From Caldifarciminota bacterium UBA3079 (GTDB lineage Bacteria > Hydrothermota > Tepidihabitantia > Tepidihabitantales > Tepidihabitantaceae), in NCBI GenBank assembly GCA_002366635.1, contig DFBN01000084.1, positions 2,417 through 7,646 of the forward strand: DNA of 5,230 bases. Direction: 5' to 3'. Of this stretch, positions 4,065-5,230 are shown piece after piece (position 1 is the first letter of the stretch; every line of letters starts with the position of its first letter). The notes beneath the pieces are model-generated. The model had not been told where the DNA came from and ran no database searches. It saw only the letters and a program-made list of their open reading frames with translations. A program made the position numbers and the translations under genes.

Positions 4065-5230
4065 ACCTTAATCTGTTTTAGAAAGCTGGTGCCGTTCCTG
4101 GTGGGTTCGACACCGAGATATTCGGCTATAGTCTGGCCGAGGTCGGCAAATGTCGGCCTTGTGCCGAGGTCAATGCCTTTGCGGAATTCCGGCCCAAAGG
4201 CCAAAAGCGGCACATGTTCGCGCGAGTGGTCGGTTGAGGGTGTTGTCGGGTCATTGCCATGGTCGGCGGTAATGAACAGGAGGTCTTGTGGTTCCAACTT
4301 ATTTGTGATTTCAGGTAACCGGATGTCGAATTCCTCAAGCCCCCGGGCGAAATTCTTAGTGTCATTACGATGGCCCCAGTCCATATCGAATTGAACCAGA
4401 TTGGTAAAAATCAAGCCATTATGGGTATTTCCCATTGTTTTGAGGGTCAGGTCAAAGCATTCCTGGTTATTGACCGAATGATAATGACCAGTGAAACCCT
4501 GGCCGGCAAAGAGTTCGTCAATCTTGCCGATGAGAATGACCGGCTGGCCGGCAGTCTTGATGTTGTCGAGCAAGGTCGGGCCGGGTGGAGCACAAGAGAA
4601 GTCTTTCCTTCTTTTGGTGCGGACAAAAGAGCCGGGCTTACCGATGAAAGGCCGGGCGATAACCCGGCCAACTCGATATCTGCCAGTGAGTAATGCCCGT
4701 GCGGTTCTGCACATATCATAGAGCTGTTCGACCGGCACTATGTCTTCGTGGCCGGCGATTTGGAATACGCTGTCAGCAGAGGTATAGACTATCGGGCAAC
4801 CGGTTTCCATATGTTCGGCCCCAAGACGCTTGATTATTTCCGTTCCCGATTCGGCAACATTGCCCAAGGTCTTGCGTCCGATTGCCTTCTCAAATTTCCT
4901 AATGATTTCTTCAGGGAAACCACTAGGAAATACCGGGAAAGCTTTGTCAAGAATCAGGCCAGTGATTTCCCAGTGGCCGGTGGTTGAATCCTTGCCTGGT
5001 GAGCTTTCAGCCATTTTGCCAAAGCTGGCTTCGGGTTCTTGTTGAGCCGGGACGCCTTGAATCGGAATGATATTGCCAAGACCGAGTTTGGCCAGATTCG
5101 GTAAACTCAAACCGCGGACCGCTTTTGCAAGGTTCCCTAGTGTGTTTGAACCGATGTCATTGAACTGTTCGGCATCGGGCAACTCGCCGCAGCCGACACC
5201 GTCAAGCAAAAGGATTATGACCCGACTGGA
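4061..5230 (-). CDS. deoB: Phosphopentomutase, 5' end beyond the window
   Basis: This Mn-dependent alkaline-phosphatase-superfamily enzyme interconverts (deoxy)ribose-1-phosphate and -5-phosphate, linking nucleoside breakdown to central metabolism. The frame runs off the right edge: the visible part starts SSRVIILLLDGVGCGELPDA and has 389 residues. Compared with the ~394-residue Bacillus enzyme, only about three residues are missing. The TTG at 5209 is an internal Leu codon, not a start. Metal ligands are all present, numbered from Leu at 5209: Asp3 (LDGVG), Asp275 and His280 (FDMDWGH), Asp316-His317 (TADHG) and His328 (TDHSREH). YTSADSVFQIAGHED (142-156) and VGRVIARPF (180-188) match the substrate-binding regions, and Lys229 sits in IGKI. 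The segment KDSTTGHWE has Ser at the position of the phospho-acceptor Thr of the Bacillus enzyme. It heads the visible deoB-cdd salvage pair on the minus strand. Confidence 0.96.
   Translation of the reverse strand, partial: SSRVIILLLDGVGCGELPDAEQFNDIGSNTLGNLAKAVRGLSLPNLAKLGLGNIIPIQGVPAQQEPEASFGKMAESSPGKDSTTGHWEITGLILDKAFPVFPSGFPEEIIRKFEKAIGRKTLGNVAESGTEIIKRLGAEHMETGCPIVYTSADSVFQIAGHEDIVPVEQLYDMCRTARALLTGRYRVGRVIARPFIGKPGSFVRTKRRKDFSCAPPGPTLLDNIKTAGQPVILIGKIDELFAGQGFTGHYHSVNNQECFDLTLKTMGNTHNGLIFTNLVQFDMDWGHRNDTKNFARGLEEFDIRLPEITNKLEPQDLLFITADHGNDPTTPSTDHSREHVPLLAFGPEFRKGIDLGTRPTFADLGQTIAEYLGVEPTRNGTSFLKQIKV

Noticed and set aside
3984..4394. Open frame of 136 codons on the plus strand over the deoB-cdd spacer and the deoB 3' end
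   Set aside because: Most of it is antisense to deoB and its product shows no family motif. The spacer portion is better described by the periodic repeat.
5207..5209. TTG at 5209 as the deoB start
   Set aside because: Reading further to the edge gives SSRVIILL, the conserved first strand of phosphopentomutases, so the TTG is an internal Leu codon and the gene is cut by the window.

Overview
The window is about 5.2 kb of densely packed bacterial DNA of roughly even GC content. It carries six protein genes and no RNA genes, transposases, CRISPR arrays or phage genes. All recognised proteins are bacterial-type housekeeping enzymes with intact motifs. They are diverged enough from E. coli and Bacillus to suggest an uncultivated environmental lineage. 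A short 10-bp-periodic intergenic repeat of a wording I associate with environmental genomes points the same way. A candidate phylum such as WOR-3 is only a guess, since no marker here decides taxonomy.

Plus strand, 1-3591: ribD (riboflavin deaminase/reductase) overlaps ribE (riboflavin synthase) at a TGATG junction. A PAP2-family membrane-associated phosphatase follows 21 nt later, then serS (seryl-tRNA synthetase) 46 nt further on. The first three genes look like one transcript. serS has its own sigma-70-like promoter, TTGACG-N17-TAGAAT, placed so that the predicted first transcribed base is the A of the ATG. This would make a leaderless mRNA and would explain the missing Shine-Dalgarno sequence. 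The other riboflavin genes usually found beside ribD/ribE (ribBA, ribH) do not follow, so the rest of that pathway must be encoded elsewhere.

Minus strand, 5230-3588: deoB (phosphopentomutase, with its first few codons beyond the right edge) is followed by cdd (cytidine deaminase), forming a nucleoside-salvage pair. Cdd turns cytidine and deoxycytidine into uridine and deoxyuridine. After phosphorolysis by an enzyme not in this window, DeoB moves the phosphate of (deoxy)ribose-1-phosphate to the 5 position. The 86-nt spacer between the two genes holds the periodic repeat. cdd converges on serS, and their stop codons share the palindrome CTAG, leaving no room for a terminator.

I did not find a clearly new system. 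The points most worth a second look are the predicted leaderless serS promoter with its operator-like repeats, a Thr-to-Ser change at the DeoB phospho-acceptor position, the intergenic repeat after deoB, and a hairpin over the ribosome binding site of the PAP2 gene.
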